Assembly: GCA_963922585.1 (NCBI GenBank)
Contig: CAWUIK010000033.1
Coordinates: forward strand, 1-30,911
Direction of reading: 5' to 3'
Source: Parvicella sp963922585
GTDB taxonomy: Bacteria > Bacteroidota > Bacteroidia > Flavobacteriales_D > Parvicellaceae
DNA: 30,911 nt
Numbering within the stretch: the stretch's first letter is position 1; each line of letters starts with the position of its first letter. A program made the position numbers and the translations under genes. The notes under the pieces are model-generated. The model saw only the letters and a list, made by a program, of their open reading frames with translations. It did not search any database and was not told the DNA's origin. Shown here one piece after another: positions 17,571-24,976 of this stretch.

Positions 17571-18226
17571 TATTTTTGTTTTTTTCTACGTTGATTATTT
17601 CTTTTGTTGTTGTTTGCTTTTGGTGAAGTGATACTATTCGTTTTAGATTTTCTCAATGTTCTTAAAATCTCATTTGTATCTGTAAAATCTTCTTCAGTAA
17701 CTTCAATTTTTCCTCCAGACATTTCTTTTATTTGTTTCATGATTACAGAATTATCCACTGCATCTTTATTCCAAATAAGGTAAGATGATTTGAGCATGTT
17801 TGCCAATTTTACAGACAAAATTCTTTTCTCCTCCCCTTCAGGCAAATTTGAAGCGGCTTCAATCCAATCTTCAGCCAATTTTCCATAATGTCCATACTTG
17901 ATTTTTCTTTGAGGATAATCCATCAACCTTGGTTTGGATCTAAAACTTTGCTGAGTAGGAACAGGATAAGGAGAATCTACGTCTAATTCAAAATTGGACA
18001 TGATAAAAAGGTGCGCCCACAATTTGTGATTAAAATCTTCAACATCTCTTAAATGTGGATTCAGTTGACCCATTACCTTGATGATGGCTTGCGCACATTT
18101 ATTTCTTTCCTCTTTGTCTTCGATGGTGAGTGCTACACCAATCATGTTTTGTACATTTCTTCCATATTCCGGGATTACCATCAAATCTCTTTCGGTATTG
18201 TACTCTAAAACAGTATTTTCTTTCAT
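17570..18226 (-). CDS. DUF4290 domain-containing protein
   Basis: This is a 218-residue soluble protein of the Bacteroidota-specific DUF4290 family, of unknown function. Conserved-looking parts are the start NTERDLMVIPEYGRN, the HLFIMSNFELDVDSPYP segment near 80-95, YPQRKIKYGHYG near 115-125, and IWNKDAVDN. It ends in a basic, Asn/Lys/Arg-rich tail that may bind nucleic acid or be disordered. I chose the Met at 18226 because the family begins close to NTERDLMVIPEYGRN; an in-frame ATG at 18271 adds 15 residues without support. Its stop overlaps the murA start. This DUF4290-murA pairing recurs across the phylum in my recollection and suggests a cell-envelope role. Confidence 0.88.
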
Positions 18227-18330
18227 TTGTGAATTTGTTCTTAATTTTAAAAACCAATAGCTCCTTGACAACTAAATCTACAGTTTGACTTTAATAATTG
18301 ATAAGGTTATTGCATTTGGTTTTGCGATTT

Positions 18331-18338
18331 CAAAGTTA
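18331..18338 (-). promoter_or_regulatory. Candidate -7 element of the DUF4290-murA operon
   Basis: TAACTTTG on the minus strand matches TAnnTTTG and lies about 105 bases before the chosen DUF4290 start at 18226. No -33 TTG is seen, so the call is weak. Apart from this and the plsC promoter candidate, I see nothing in the 292-base divergent region 18227-18518. Confidence 0.35.
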
Positions 18339-18488
18339 AGTATTATTTTAATATAAATGCTTTTTTTGAAAATTCACTCTAAAATGTAACGTTTAATTAA
18401 TTTGAAAATTTGTGTAATGAATTAAAAACAAAAGGTTATCAATTTATAAACAAATAGAAAATGGGTGCTCAAGTTGATTATTACGGAG

Positions 18489-18496
18489 TAATTTTG
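18489..18496 (+). promoter_or_regulatory. Candidate -7 element of plsC
   Basis: TAATTTTG matches TAnnTTTG and lies 22 bases before the ATG at 18519. The only nearby TTG is too close (12-base spacer). Confidence 0.4.
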
Positions 18497-18518
18497 CGTA
18501 AATATTTACGATTCATAC

Positions 18519-19256
18519 ATGAAAATACTTGGAATTTTGCTCACCCCTATTTTTGGTCTTGTTTTTTATTTTCTCTTAGGGGTTTTCCATCCTATTCAGT
18601 GGCTTGCTCTAAAGGTATTTGGCTATAATGGACATAAAAAAGTGGTAGATTTTTTGAATTTTTTGTTGATGAAATCAACCTATATATTAGGTAATCGTTT
18701 TGTTTTTGAAAATAAATTTCAATTGCCCGAAAACCAAACCATCGTTTTTGTATCTAACCATCAAAGCATGTTCGACATTCCTCCTTTGATATGGTATTTG
18801 AGAAAATTTCATGCAAAATTCGTTGCCAAAAAAGAACTAGGTAAAGGAATACCAAGTATTTCTTTCAACTTAAGACATGGAGGTGCAGCACTGATAGACA
18901 GAAAAGACAAAACTAAAGCGCTTGAAACACTTGAAAAATTTGCCAAAAACATCCATCAAAAGAAATGGTCCACCATCATTTTTCCTGAAGGTACTAGAAG
19001 TAAAGGAGATACTCCAAAATATTTTTCAAAGGCAGGTTTAGAAACCATTTTAAAATTCAATCCCGATGCGCTGATTGTTCCAATTAGTATTCAAGGTTCA
19101 TGGAAAATGTTTAGACATGGGAATTTCCCTTTAGGTGTTTTTAATAAAATTAGTATAGAGGTTTTAAAACCAATTAAAGCAAGTTCTATGGATTTAAAAG
19201 AATTATTAGAATCTATAGAAAAAACGATTACTCATTCAGTTTTGGCAAAAGCTTAA
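18519..19256 (+). CDS. plsC: 1-acyl-sn-glycerol-3-phosphate acyltransferase
   Basis: The 245-residue membrane-associated acyltransferase has the catalytic HX4D motif (HQSMFD, H81/D86) and the glycerophosphate-binding FPEGTRSKGD segment near 155-164. It adds the second acyl chain to lysophosphatidic acid, forming phosphatidic acid for phospholipid synthesis. A hydrophobic N-terminal segment (about 3-25) anchors it to the inner membrane. It stands alone on the plus strand, divergent from DUF4290-murA. The tRNA-Arg repeat locus begins only 41 bases after its stop and may receive read-through transcription. Confidence 0.93.
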   Translation: MKILGILLTPIFGLVFYFLLGVFHPIQWLALKVFGYNGHKKVVDFLNFLLMKSTYILGNRFVFENKFQLPENQTIVFVSNHQSMFDIPPLIWYLRKFHAKFVAKKELGKGIPSISFNLRHGGAALIDRKDKTKALETLEKFAKNIHQKKWSTIIFPEGTRSKGDTPKYFSKAGLETILKFNPDALIVPISIQGSWKMFRHGNFPLGVFNKISIEVLKPIKASSMDLKELLESIEKTITHSVLAKA

Positions 19257-19275
19257 ATTCTTTCAAATTTATTTT

Positions 19276-19283
19276 TATTTTTG
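19276..19283 (+). promoter_or_regulatory. Candidate promoter of the tRNA-Arg repeat locus
   Basis: TATTTTTG (followed by C) matches the TAnnTTTG -7 element. Transcription would begin near 19290, just before the first 54-bp unit, so both units would be part of the tRNA precursor. The nearest upstream TTG (19242) is too far away for a standard -33 element. Confidence 0.4.
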
Positions 19284-19296
19284 CACCTAATTAATT

Positions 19297-19404
19297 GGCT
19301 CCGTGGCGCAACTTTATTAAAGAGATTTAGTTGCTCCACTTTGCATAAATGGCTCCGTGGCGCAACTTTATTAAAGAGATTTAGTTGCTCCACTTTGCAT
19401 AATT
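19297..19404 (+). repeat. Two 54-bp tandem units, each with a tRNA-Arg 5' fragment and a hairpin
   Basis: Units at 19297-19350 and 19351-19404 are identical except near their last three bases. Each starts with GGCTCCGTGGCGCAACT, the first 17 bases of the tRNA-Arg gene that begins at 19405, exactly 54 bases after the second unit's start. Within each unit GTGGCGCAACT pairs with AGTTGCTCCAC (19303-19313 with 19329-19339, and again 54 bases on), with one mismatch and a 15-base loop. The array looks like a tandem duplication involving the tRNA 5' half, but the hairpin-forming 3' part is not tRNA sequence. Confidence 0.9.
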
Positions 19405-19478
19405 GGCTCCGTGGCGCAACTGAATAGCGCATCAGATTTCGGCTCTGAGGGTTGCAGGTTTGAATCCTGCCGGGGTCA
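19405..19478 (+). tRNA. tRNA-Arg (anticodon TCG)
   Basis: The 74-base gene folds as a full cloverleaf. The acceptor GGCTCCG pairs with CGGGGTC (two G-U pairs), the D stem is GCGC/GCGC and the anticodon stem TCAGA/TCTGA. The anticodon loop TTTCGGC gives anticodon TCG (reads CGA and other CGN codons). The variable loop is GGGTT, and the T arm is GCAGG-TTTGAAT-CCTGC. The discriminator base is A; CCA is not encoded. Its first 17 bases are repeated twice upstream, and a long direct repeat begins at its final base. Confidence 0.93.
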
Positions 19479-19567
19479 CAAAACTGTTTTGAGTGTGAGT
19501 ATGGAGCAAGAGCTTCATACTTACACGAAAAATAATCCCTCAAAACTCACACGCTAACTCCAACTGA
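19478..19567 (+). repeat. Direct repeat copy A with stem-loop, abutting the tRNA 3' end
   Basis: About 90 bases repeated downstream at 19933-20021. The first 49 positions differ at only two sites; the rest is more diverged with small indels. GTGTGAGTATGGAGC (19493-19507) pairs along all 15 positions with 19512-19526, with two G-U pairs and an AAGA loop. An outer pair GTTTTGAG (19486-19493) / CTCAAAAC (19539-19546) could close the structure. The repeat starts at the tRNA discriminator base. Confidence 0.88.
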
Positions 19568-19593
19568 AAAACACGCTAAAAAAATCCTAAATT

Positions 19594-19947
19594 ATGTTTG
19601 ATTTCGAGAAACTAACTGTTTATCAAAAAGCCAAAGAATATAATAAATCTATAAATGAATTAATTTCAAATATTGAATTAGATAGAACAACTAAAGATCA
19701 GTTAAGAAGAGCATCTTTTAGTATAATGCTGAATATAGCAGAAGGTGCTGGAAGATTTACCAATGCTGATAAAAGAAATTTTTATGTAATATCGAGAGGT
19801 TCAGTTTTTGAATGTGTTGCAATATTTGATTATTTGAAAGATATTGCAAAAATTGATAAAATTACTTTTGAATTATTTTATAAAACTTTAGAAGAATTAT
19901 CGAAAATGCTATTTTCATTGATAAAAGGCTTGACAAAACAGTTTTGA
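19594..19947 (+). CDS. Four-helix-bundle protein (23S rRNA intervening-sequence type)
   Basis: The 117-residue all-helical protein matches the S23/IVP four-helix-bundle family: the start FDFEKLTVYQKAKEY, the central LRRASFSIMLNIAEGAGRF with the hallmark NIAEG.GR motif, and a helical end. Family members are encoded in intervening sequences of 23S rRNA genes in several bacteria and in dispersed chromosomal copies; they form pentamers and are thought to bind nucleic acid. The function is unknown. Here the gene sits between two direct repeats of about 90 bp next to tRNA-Arg, and its last codons and TGA stop lie inside the second repeat. This looks like a unit carried as a cassette. No reverse transcriptase or variable repeat of a diversity-generating element is present. 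Confidence 0.9.
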   Translation: MFDFEKLTVYQKAKEYNKSINELISNIELDRTTKDQLRRASFSIMLNIAEGAGRFTNADKRNFYVISRGSVFECVAIFDYLKDIAKIDKITFELFYKTLEELSKMLFSLIKGLTKQF

Positions 19948-20021
19948 GTGTGAGTATGGAGCAAGAGTTTCATACTTACACTAAAACAATTCCTCAAAAC
20001 TCACGCTGTAATTCCAATTGA
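19933..20021 (+). repeat. Direct repeat copy B with stem-loop
   Basis: This is the second copy of the repeat at 19478-19567, offset by 455 bases. It overlaps the 3' end of the four-helix-bundle gene. The 15-position stem-loop is kept (19948-19962 with 19967-19981); the C-to-T change within it turns a G-C pair into G-U, so pairing is not lost. It also lies 11 bases from the end of the convergent YiiX-like gene. Confidence 0.88.
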
Positions 20022-20032
20022 TGTTTTTATCT

Positions 20033-20701
20033 TTAATAATTTGAGTAAACCTCTTTCATTTTTGGAGATTCGTAAATGCCTTTGGGAGTGATAACAGTTT
20101 CTTCATCGTTGATCCCATTTTTGAATCTTTCATTTACGATTTTTTGAACATAAGGGTCATCGAAATTGAATTGTCCAAATTTTTCATAATCGCTTATTTG
20201 AACTCCAATAGCTTTGTACATTTTCCAAACCAATTCAGAGCAATACCATTTCTCATCAGACCACTCGAAAAGTAAGTCGTAATCTTTGCCTTTAACTTTA
20301 TTGAAAAAAGTTTTCATTTTTTCAATTTTATCAGGGGTAAGTATTTCATTGTTTTTATATCTTGAAATCGTAATATGACCTTTATCTCCTTTGAGAATGA
20401 ATTTTGAAAGAAGGGTTTTAGTTACAGGCTGGATGGCTTCATAAACATACCATTGTCCATTTTCTTTGAATAAAATTCCTACATGGCTGTATTTTGATCC
20501 TGTGGCTTTTTGAACTGCTAAAGATTGTCCGTAATTATTTGTTTGAAAAATAACATCCCCTTCTTTTAAAATACTTTCATCGAATTTGTTGTATTCGTTT
20601 TTTGAATTTTTAAGTTCAATTTTTGAATTGATTGATCCTAAATTGACAAATGCAAAAACCAAAATTAAAGCAATTGTAACAATGTAAAATATCTTTTTCA
20701 T
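20033..20701 (-). CDS. YiiX/YebB-like NlpC/P60-superfamily cysteine hydrolase
   Basis: The 222-residue protein has an N-terminal signal or anchor segment (KKIFYIVTIALILVFAFVN) and a permuted papain-like fold of the YiiX type. The likely catalytic pair is H73 in SKYSHVGIL and C154 in WYCSELVW; E88 in YVYEAIQPV is also well placed. Such enzymes cleave amide or ester bonds in cell-envelope components; the substrate is not known. The Met at 20701 is chosen because it places the signal segment at the N-terminus; an in-frame ATG at 20728 adds nine residues. It converges with the four-helix-bundle repeat locus. Confidence 0.84.
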   Translation of the reverse strand: MKKIFYIVTIALILVFAFVNLGSINSKIELKNSKNEYNKFDESILKEGDVIFQTNNYGQSLAVQKATGSKYSHVGILFKENGQWYVYEAIQPVTKTLLSKFILKGDKGHITISRYKNNEILTPDKIEKMKTFFNKVKGKDYDLLFEWSDEKWYCSELVWKMYKAIGVQISDYEKFGQFNFDDPYVQKIVNERFKNGINDEETVITPKGIYESPKMKEVYSNY

Positions 20702-20822
20702 AAAAGAGGAAATTTTAAGATTACTCAAACTTAAAGAAAATATATTTAAACATTATTGATGAGGTTGTTAAAAAAACATAATATGGTTTTCTAAAGAGTA
20801 AACATTTAGCCTATACTTTATC

Positions 20823-21791
20823 TTAACAACAACCACCGCCAGAGTAATGAAAAGTACTTTCAGAAATATAAATATCTTCTCTATTCAGTTTACTCAAAGC
20901 AGAAGCTGTTTTGTCACAAACAGCAATGGGTTGGTTGGGCATCAATATATGACCCGCTTTGTCATCAAAATATTTTTCATCACCATAGTAAATGGCTGTT
21001 TTGCCTGTAAAAACACAAGGCCCATCAGAAGGCATAGGGTCTTTTATAGCACAAACTTCTACACTTTCTATTTTCAACAATTCATTAGTAGGATAATGTT
21101 TGGGATCCAAAACACGATATGCTCTTTTAGCTCTTACTTCAACTGTTCCAAAACCTACAGAAGTAATGGTGTCTATATAGTCTTGAAGAGAAATGGCTCC
21201 AGTAAGACACATGGCTCTTAGCCTGTCATCGTTTCTAAGTTCTTCGCTCATGGATTGTTCGCAAGTTGGGTCAGACATTACAAATCTTCCGTTGGGTTTT
21301 AGTACACGATAAACTTCAGATAATGCTTTTTTTAAATCGTCTAATTTGAAAATGTTGAACATACAATTTTGTGCTGCAACATCTATTGAGTTATCTTCCA
21401 AAGGGAGGTTCAGAGCATCACCGATTCTTAAATCCACAAATTCTGATTTGAACCAATCGTTTTGTTTTTCTGCTTCGATAAAATTTTTGCGAGAAGCTTC
21501 CAGCATTTCGGGTAAAACGTCCACGCCTATCACACCGCTTTTTCGTCTGCTAAAATATGAAAACTGTAATAGTTCCATTCCACCTCCTACTCCGACATAA
21601 AGAATGGTCGGCTCGTTAGATAAATCGCTAGGGTTTACAGTGCTTCCACATCCATAGTTCATTTCCTGCATTATGGTTGGGATTTTCATACCTGGCAATT
21701 GCCATATTGGGTTGGTTGTACAGCATAATCCAACATCAGGTGTTGTAACTGCTTTTCTATATAAATCGTTGGTTGCTTCTAGATAGGTCAT
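20823..21791 (-). CDS. arsM: Arsenite S-adenosylmethionine methyltransferase, arsenosugar type
   Basis: The 322-residue cytoplasmic methyltransferase adds methyl groups from SAM to trivalent arsenic. The SAM motif YVGVGGGMELL is at about 65-75. The arsenic-binding cysteines typical of ArsM are visible: C48 (NYGCGS), C143 in NCMFN, and C195 in MCLTGAIS. A further CC pair is near residue 23, and a GGGCC tail ends the protein. The tail and the linkage to ArsS mark the arsenosugar-pathway subtype. The Met at 21791 is preferred because the homology begins there; the in-frame ATG at 21824 adds 11 residues encoded in low-complexity repeat DNA. It is the last gene of the minus-strand series starting at the sigma factor. 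Confidence 0.92.
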   Translation of the reverse strand: MTYLEATNDLYRKAVTTPDVGLCCTTNPIWQLPGMKIPTIMQEMNYGCGSTVNPSDLSNEPTILYVGVGGGMELLQFSYFSRRKSGVIGVDVLPEMLEASRKNFIEAEKQNDWFKSEFVDLRIGDALNLPLEDNSIDVAAQNCMFNIFKLDDLKKALSEVYRVLKPNGRFVMSDPTCEQSMSEELRNDDRLRAMCLTGAISLQDYIDTITSVGFGTVEVRAKRAYRVLDPKHYPTNELLKIESVEVCAIKDPMPSDGPCVFTGKTAIYYGDEKYFDDKAGHILMPNQPIAVCDKTASALSKLNREDIYISESTFHYSGGGCC

Positions 21792-21796
21792 ATTTT

Positions 21797-21862
21797 TGAT
21801 GTTTGATGTTTTCAACCTTTGCAATTGCTTCGGTTGATGAAAGGTGTTTGATGTTTGGTGTT
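21797..21862. repeat. Low-complexity short repeats before arsM
   Basis: The 105-base gap between the rhodanese gene and arsM carries imperfect tandem copies of TGATGTTTGATGTT (21797-21810) and TGTTTGATGTTTGGTGTT (21845-21862). On the transcribed strand this reads as CAAACATCAAACA-type repeats. It would lie in the arsM leader. Confidence 0.6.
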
Positions 21863-21896
21863 CATAGCTAACTGTTAACCGCCAACAACTAAAAAC

Positions 21897-22406
21897 TCAT
21901 TTCTCGTATGATTTAATCCCTTTAGTGAGCCATTTTCCCCATTTTTCATCGTAAGGGTGGATTTTCAATGTGGGTTTGTTTTCTGTTGTTACCATTGGTT
22001 TTCCGGTATTGCACCACTCAAAAAAACCTCCGTATAGGTTGGAAATGTTGGTGTATCCGTTTTTGATAAGTTTATGTGTAATTTTTTCACTTCTGTAACC
22101 TACCGAACAGTAAACGAGGATTTCAGCATTTCTAGGGATATTGGCCACAGACTGCATTTTAAATTCATCATAACCTACCCAAATTGCACCTTTGATATGG
22201 GAAACATCATACTCTTCTTTGGCTCTTGTGTCTAAAAAGATATAGTTTTTATTTTCTTCAATATCATTGACAGATTTTTCAGGAACGTTGTGCGAAAGTA
22301 ATCTCTGCAACATTTTGTGGTATGCTTCATTACCAACTTCTTGTGCCCAAAAAACAGACCCAAAAAGCGATGAAATGGAGAGTAAAATGTATTTAATATT
22401 TCTCAT
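21897..22406 (-). CDS. Exported rhodanese-like protein
   Basis: The 169-residue protein has a signal peptide (RNIKYILLSISSLFGSVFWAQ) and one rhodanese domain with active-site loop CSVGYRSE (C100), preceded by FLDTRAKEEYDVSHIKGA. Rhodaneses carry sulfur or, in some relatives, other thiophilic groups on the active cysteine. Its place between arsS and arsM, 17 bases after arsS, suggests a role in arsenic handling in the periplasm, such as binding or converting trivalent arsenicals; this is inference. A single-domain rhodanese in arsenosugar clusters of Bacteroidota is in line with what I recall. Confidence 0.88.
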   Translation of the reverse strand: MRNIKYILLSISSLFGSVFWAQEVGNEAYHKMLQRLLSHNVPEKSVNDIEENKNYIFLDTRAKEEYDVSHIKGAIWVGYDEFKMQSVANIPRNAEILVYCSVGYRSEKITHKLIKNGYTNISNLYGGFFEWCNTGKPMVTTENKPTLKIHPYDEKWGKWLTKGIKSYEK

Positions 22407-22423
22407 ATTTTTTTATTTTTTCT

Positions 22424-23488
22424 TTAAGCCACCGTCCCGCCACAGCTGCTACCATCCCCTGCTGTACAACCATAGCAATGTTGGTTGATAATAATATTTC
22501 TTTCGTTCAATGCTTTCCAATCAAAATCGTTGATGTGAGTAGAATGTGATGATGCAACTTTTAAATTTAGCATTTGGTTGAAATCACAATCGTAGATATA
22601 TCCATCCCAACCTATAGAAAGCGTATTTCTACACATCACACCTTCAGCAGCAGAAGGGTTGTAACTATCTACTAATGTTTCCATATAATCTTCCAGATTG
22701 TCACTAGCGATTAAATAGTTCAAAAATCTACTTACTGGCAAATTTGTAATGGCGAAAAGTTGGTTAAATTCAACTTGAAATTCTTCTTTTAGTTTTTCTT
22801 TAAATTTCAATTCCAACATTTCTTGGTTATCAGGCATAAATGCTCCAGATGGATTGTAAACTAAATTCAAAACTAATTCTTTGTAAATTCCATAACCCAC
22901 TTCATTTAGCATTTGCAACGCTTTGATAGATTTTTCAAAAACACCATCACCTCTTTGAGCATCTGTTCTTTTGGCTTCAAAATAGGGTAGAGAAGATACC
23001 ACTTCAATTTTATTTTCTTTAAAAAAATGAGGTAAATCGTGATACTTTTTATTTGCTAAAATGATGGTGAGATTACATCTAACTATAATTTTGATTTCGT
23101 TATTTATTTTTCTAATCTCTTCCACAAACCATCTGAAATTGGGATTCATTTCTGGTGCGCCTCCTGTTAAGTCTATTGTCGTAAAAGGATAGCTTTTGAT
23201 GATTTCAACGCATTTTTGCAAAGTAACTTGTTCCATGATTTCTTTTCTATCAGGTCCAGCATCTACATGACAGTGTTTGCAAACTTGGTTACACATTTTT
23301 CCCATATTGATTTGAAGTGTGTCTATATGAGTGACGGTCAACGGGAATAGATTTGATGCTTTTAGTTTATTGCCAAACTTTTCAACATTTACCTCATTCA
23401 AAACTTTTAATTGATAATTGCTATCTGCAAAAGCATCCCCCAAAGCTTTCAGTGATTTTGTTTTAGATTTTTCTTTAATTAAACTCAT
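22424..23488 (-). CDS. arsS: Arsenosugar biosynthesis radical SAM protein ArsS
   Basis: The 354-residue radical SAM enzyme has the cluster motif CNQVCKHC (C66, C70, C73). Additional cysteines in GVMCRNTLSIG, IYDCDFNQ and the ending CYGCTAGDGSSCGG would bind an auxiliary Fe-S cluster. ArsS is reported to join the 5'-deoxyadenosyl group of SAM to dimethylarsenite, giving the arsenosugar precursor. The enzyme needs an electron donor for its Fe-S cluster; a membrane polyferredoxin and a flavoprotein are encoded upstream in the same direction. It starts three bases after the CesA-like glycosyltransferase stop and is followed by the rhodanese gene. Confidence 0.94.
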   Translation of the reverse strand: MSLIKEKSKTKSLKALGDAFADSNYQLKVLNEVNVEKFGNKLKASNLFPLTVTHIDTLQINMGKMCNQVCKHCHVDAGPDRKEIMEQVTLQKCVEIIKSYPFTTIDLTGGAPEMNPNFRWFVEEIRKINNEIKIIVRCNLTIILANKKYHDLPHFFKENKIEVVSSLPYFEAKRTDAQRGDGVFEKSIKALQMLNEVGYGIYKELVLNLVYNPSGAFMPDNQEMLELKFKEKLKEEFQVEFNQLFAITNLPVSRFLNYLIASDNLEDYMETLVDSYNPSAAEGVMCRNTLSIGWDGYIYDCDFNQMLNLKVASSHSTHINDFDWKALNERNIIINQHCYGCTAGDGSSCGGTVA

Positions 23489-23491
23489 GAT

Positions 23492-24976
23492 CTATTTTAC
23501 TTTAGATTTTGAAAACTGCAAAAAAGTATAAGACGACACTACAAAGTAACCCACCATCATCATAATATGAAAAGGTAAAAGGCCATAATCTTTTATTTGA
23601 AAAGCGTATATGATGCCAAAAGCAAAATAAAACACCAAAAACAATTCGATGTAGGACAACAAAGGTATTTTTTGAGTAATGTAGTTCTTCTTTTGCCAAG
23701 CCCCTTTTTTGTCAGAAAGATTAAATTTTGGTGTTCTTATAAAGGATGTTTTCTTACCGGCATAACCTTCCAATACAGCCACTGCATTGTGTAGTGAAAG
23801 CCCCATAGAAACAGATAAGAAACTAGGAAACAATGCAAAAAAACTAAAGAATGATTTTGTTTTTTGTTCACTCAATTTCAAAAGTGCTGTGAGGTAAAAA
23901 ATGGCTAAGATTAGAAAACTAAGTACAAAAATAGAAGCCAATATAAAAAGGTTTTTGAACTCTGGCAATTGTGTTTTTACAAACAATAATGGTACACTCA
24001 ATAAAGCACATACTAAAATACTAACGAATACCGCACTATTCAGCAAATGCATCAAAGCATGCCATTTTACAACTAATGGTTTTTTGCTTCGGATAACATT
24101 TAGCAAGTGTTTTTTTGCGGTTTCAGCACCACCTTTTGTCCAACGGTATTGTTGGTTTTTTAAAGCACTCATCACAGGTGGTAATTCAGCAGGAGAAGCT
24201 ACATCTTCTAAATATACAAATTCCCAATTTTTCAATTGTGCTCTATAACTTAAATCCAAGTCTTCGGTTAATGTATCTGCCGACCAATTGCCACTATCGA
24301 TAATGCAAGACTTTCTCCAAACGCCTGCTGTTCCATTGAAATTGATAAATCCTTCGTTTTCATTTCTCCCTACTTGTTCTACAGTGAAATGTGCATCCAA
24401 AGCAAATGCTTGTAATCTTGTTAGAATATTATATTTTTTATTCAGGTGTGCCCATCTCGTTTGAACCATTCCCACCTTTTCATTTTGAAAATAAGGAATG
24501 GTTTTTTTGAGAAAATCTTTTTCTGGTAAAAAATCAGCATCGAAAATAGCAATATATTCTCCTTTTGCTATCGTCAATCCCTCTTCTAAGGCACCTGCTT
24601 TATATCCTTTTCTGTTGGTTCTATGAATATAAACGATATCAATTCCTTTTGCTTTCCATGCATCAGCACTCTTTTTGGCAATTGATATGGTTTCGTCTGT
24701 GGAATCATCCAAAACTTGAATTTCTAACAATGTTTTTGGGTAATCTATTTCACAAATTTTATTTATCAATCTTTCTGTAACATACTGTTCATTGTAAATC
24801 GGAAGTTGTATTGTTACCTTTGGAAACAATATTTCTTTTTGAAGATCAGGCTTTTGTGCTTTTTTTTGTTTTGTAAAATATTTCCACAACAAATGTACTT
24901 GTGTTAATGAATACAAAAACAAGAATAAGGAAGCAATGAAGTAAATCACCAACACAATTATCATCAACACTTTCAT
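23492..24976 (-). CDS. Membrane glycosyltransferase family 2 (CesA/CslA-like)
   Basis: The 494-residue processive-type GT2 has an N-terminal membrane segment (about 3-30). A cytoplasmic catalytic domain carries the D,D,D,QxxRW residues: VLDDSTDE, IFDADF, LTEDLDL and QYRWTKG. It ends with four or five C-terminal membrane segments. Such enzymes polymerise or transfer sugars across the inner membrane (cellulose- or mannan-synthase relatives). The start overlaps the polyferredoxin stop (ATGA), which ties it to the redox genes, and arsS follows after three bases. It might glycosylate an arsenosugar or lipid, or simply make an envelope glycan; sequence alone cannot tell. Confidence 0.87.
   Translation of the reverse strand: MKVLMIIVLVIYFIASLFLFLYSLTQVHLLWKYFTKQKKAQKPDLQKEILFPKVTIQLPIYNEQYVTERLINKICEIDYPKTLLEIQVLDDSTDETISIAKKSADAWKAKGIDIVYIHRTNRKGYKAGALEEGLTIAKGEYIAIFDADFLPEKDFLKKTIPYFQNEKVGMVQTRWAHLNKKYNILTRLQAFALDAHFTVEQVGRNENEGFINFNGTAGVWRKSCIIDSGNWSADTLTEDLDLSYRAQLKNWEFVYLEDVASPAELPPVMSALKNQQYRWTKGGAETAKKHLLNVIRSKKPLVVKWHALMHLLNSAVFVSILVCALLSVPLLFVKTQLPEFKNLFILASIFVLSFLILAIFYLTALLKLSEQKTKSFFSFFALFPSFLSVSMGLSLHNAVAVLEGYAGKKTSFIRTPKFNLSDKKGAWQKKNYITQKIPLLSYIELFLVFYFAFGIIYAFQIKDYGLLPFHIMMMVGYFVVSSYTFLQFSKSKVK

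Noticed and set aside
19297..19404. A short CRISPR array or two extra tRNA genes
   Set aside because: Units are contiguous with no unique spacers and no cas genes are near; the units have only the first 17 bases of the tRNA and cannot fold as a tRNA.
19253..19543. A 96-codon minus-strand open frame across the tRNA-Arg and its repeats
   Set aside because: It reads the antisense of the tRNA and the 54-bp units; its repeated peptide simply reflects the DNA repeats.
19478..20021. A diversity-generating retroelement with an Avd-like four-helix-bundle protein
   Set aside because: No reverse transcriptase gene and no adenine-biased template/variable repeat pair; the protein fits the 23S intervening-sequence type better.
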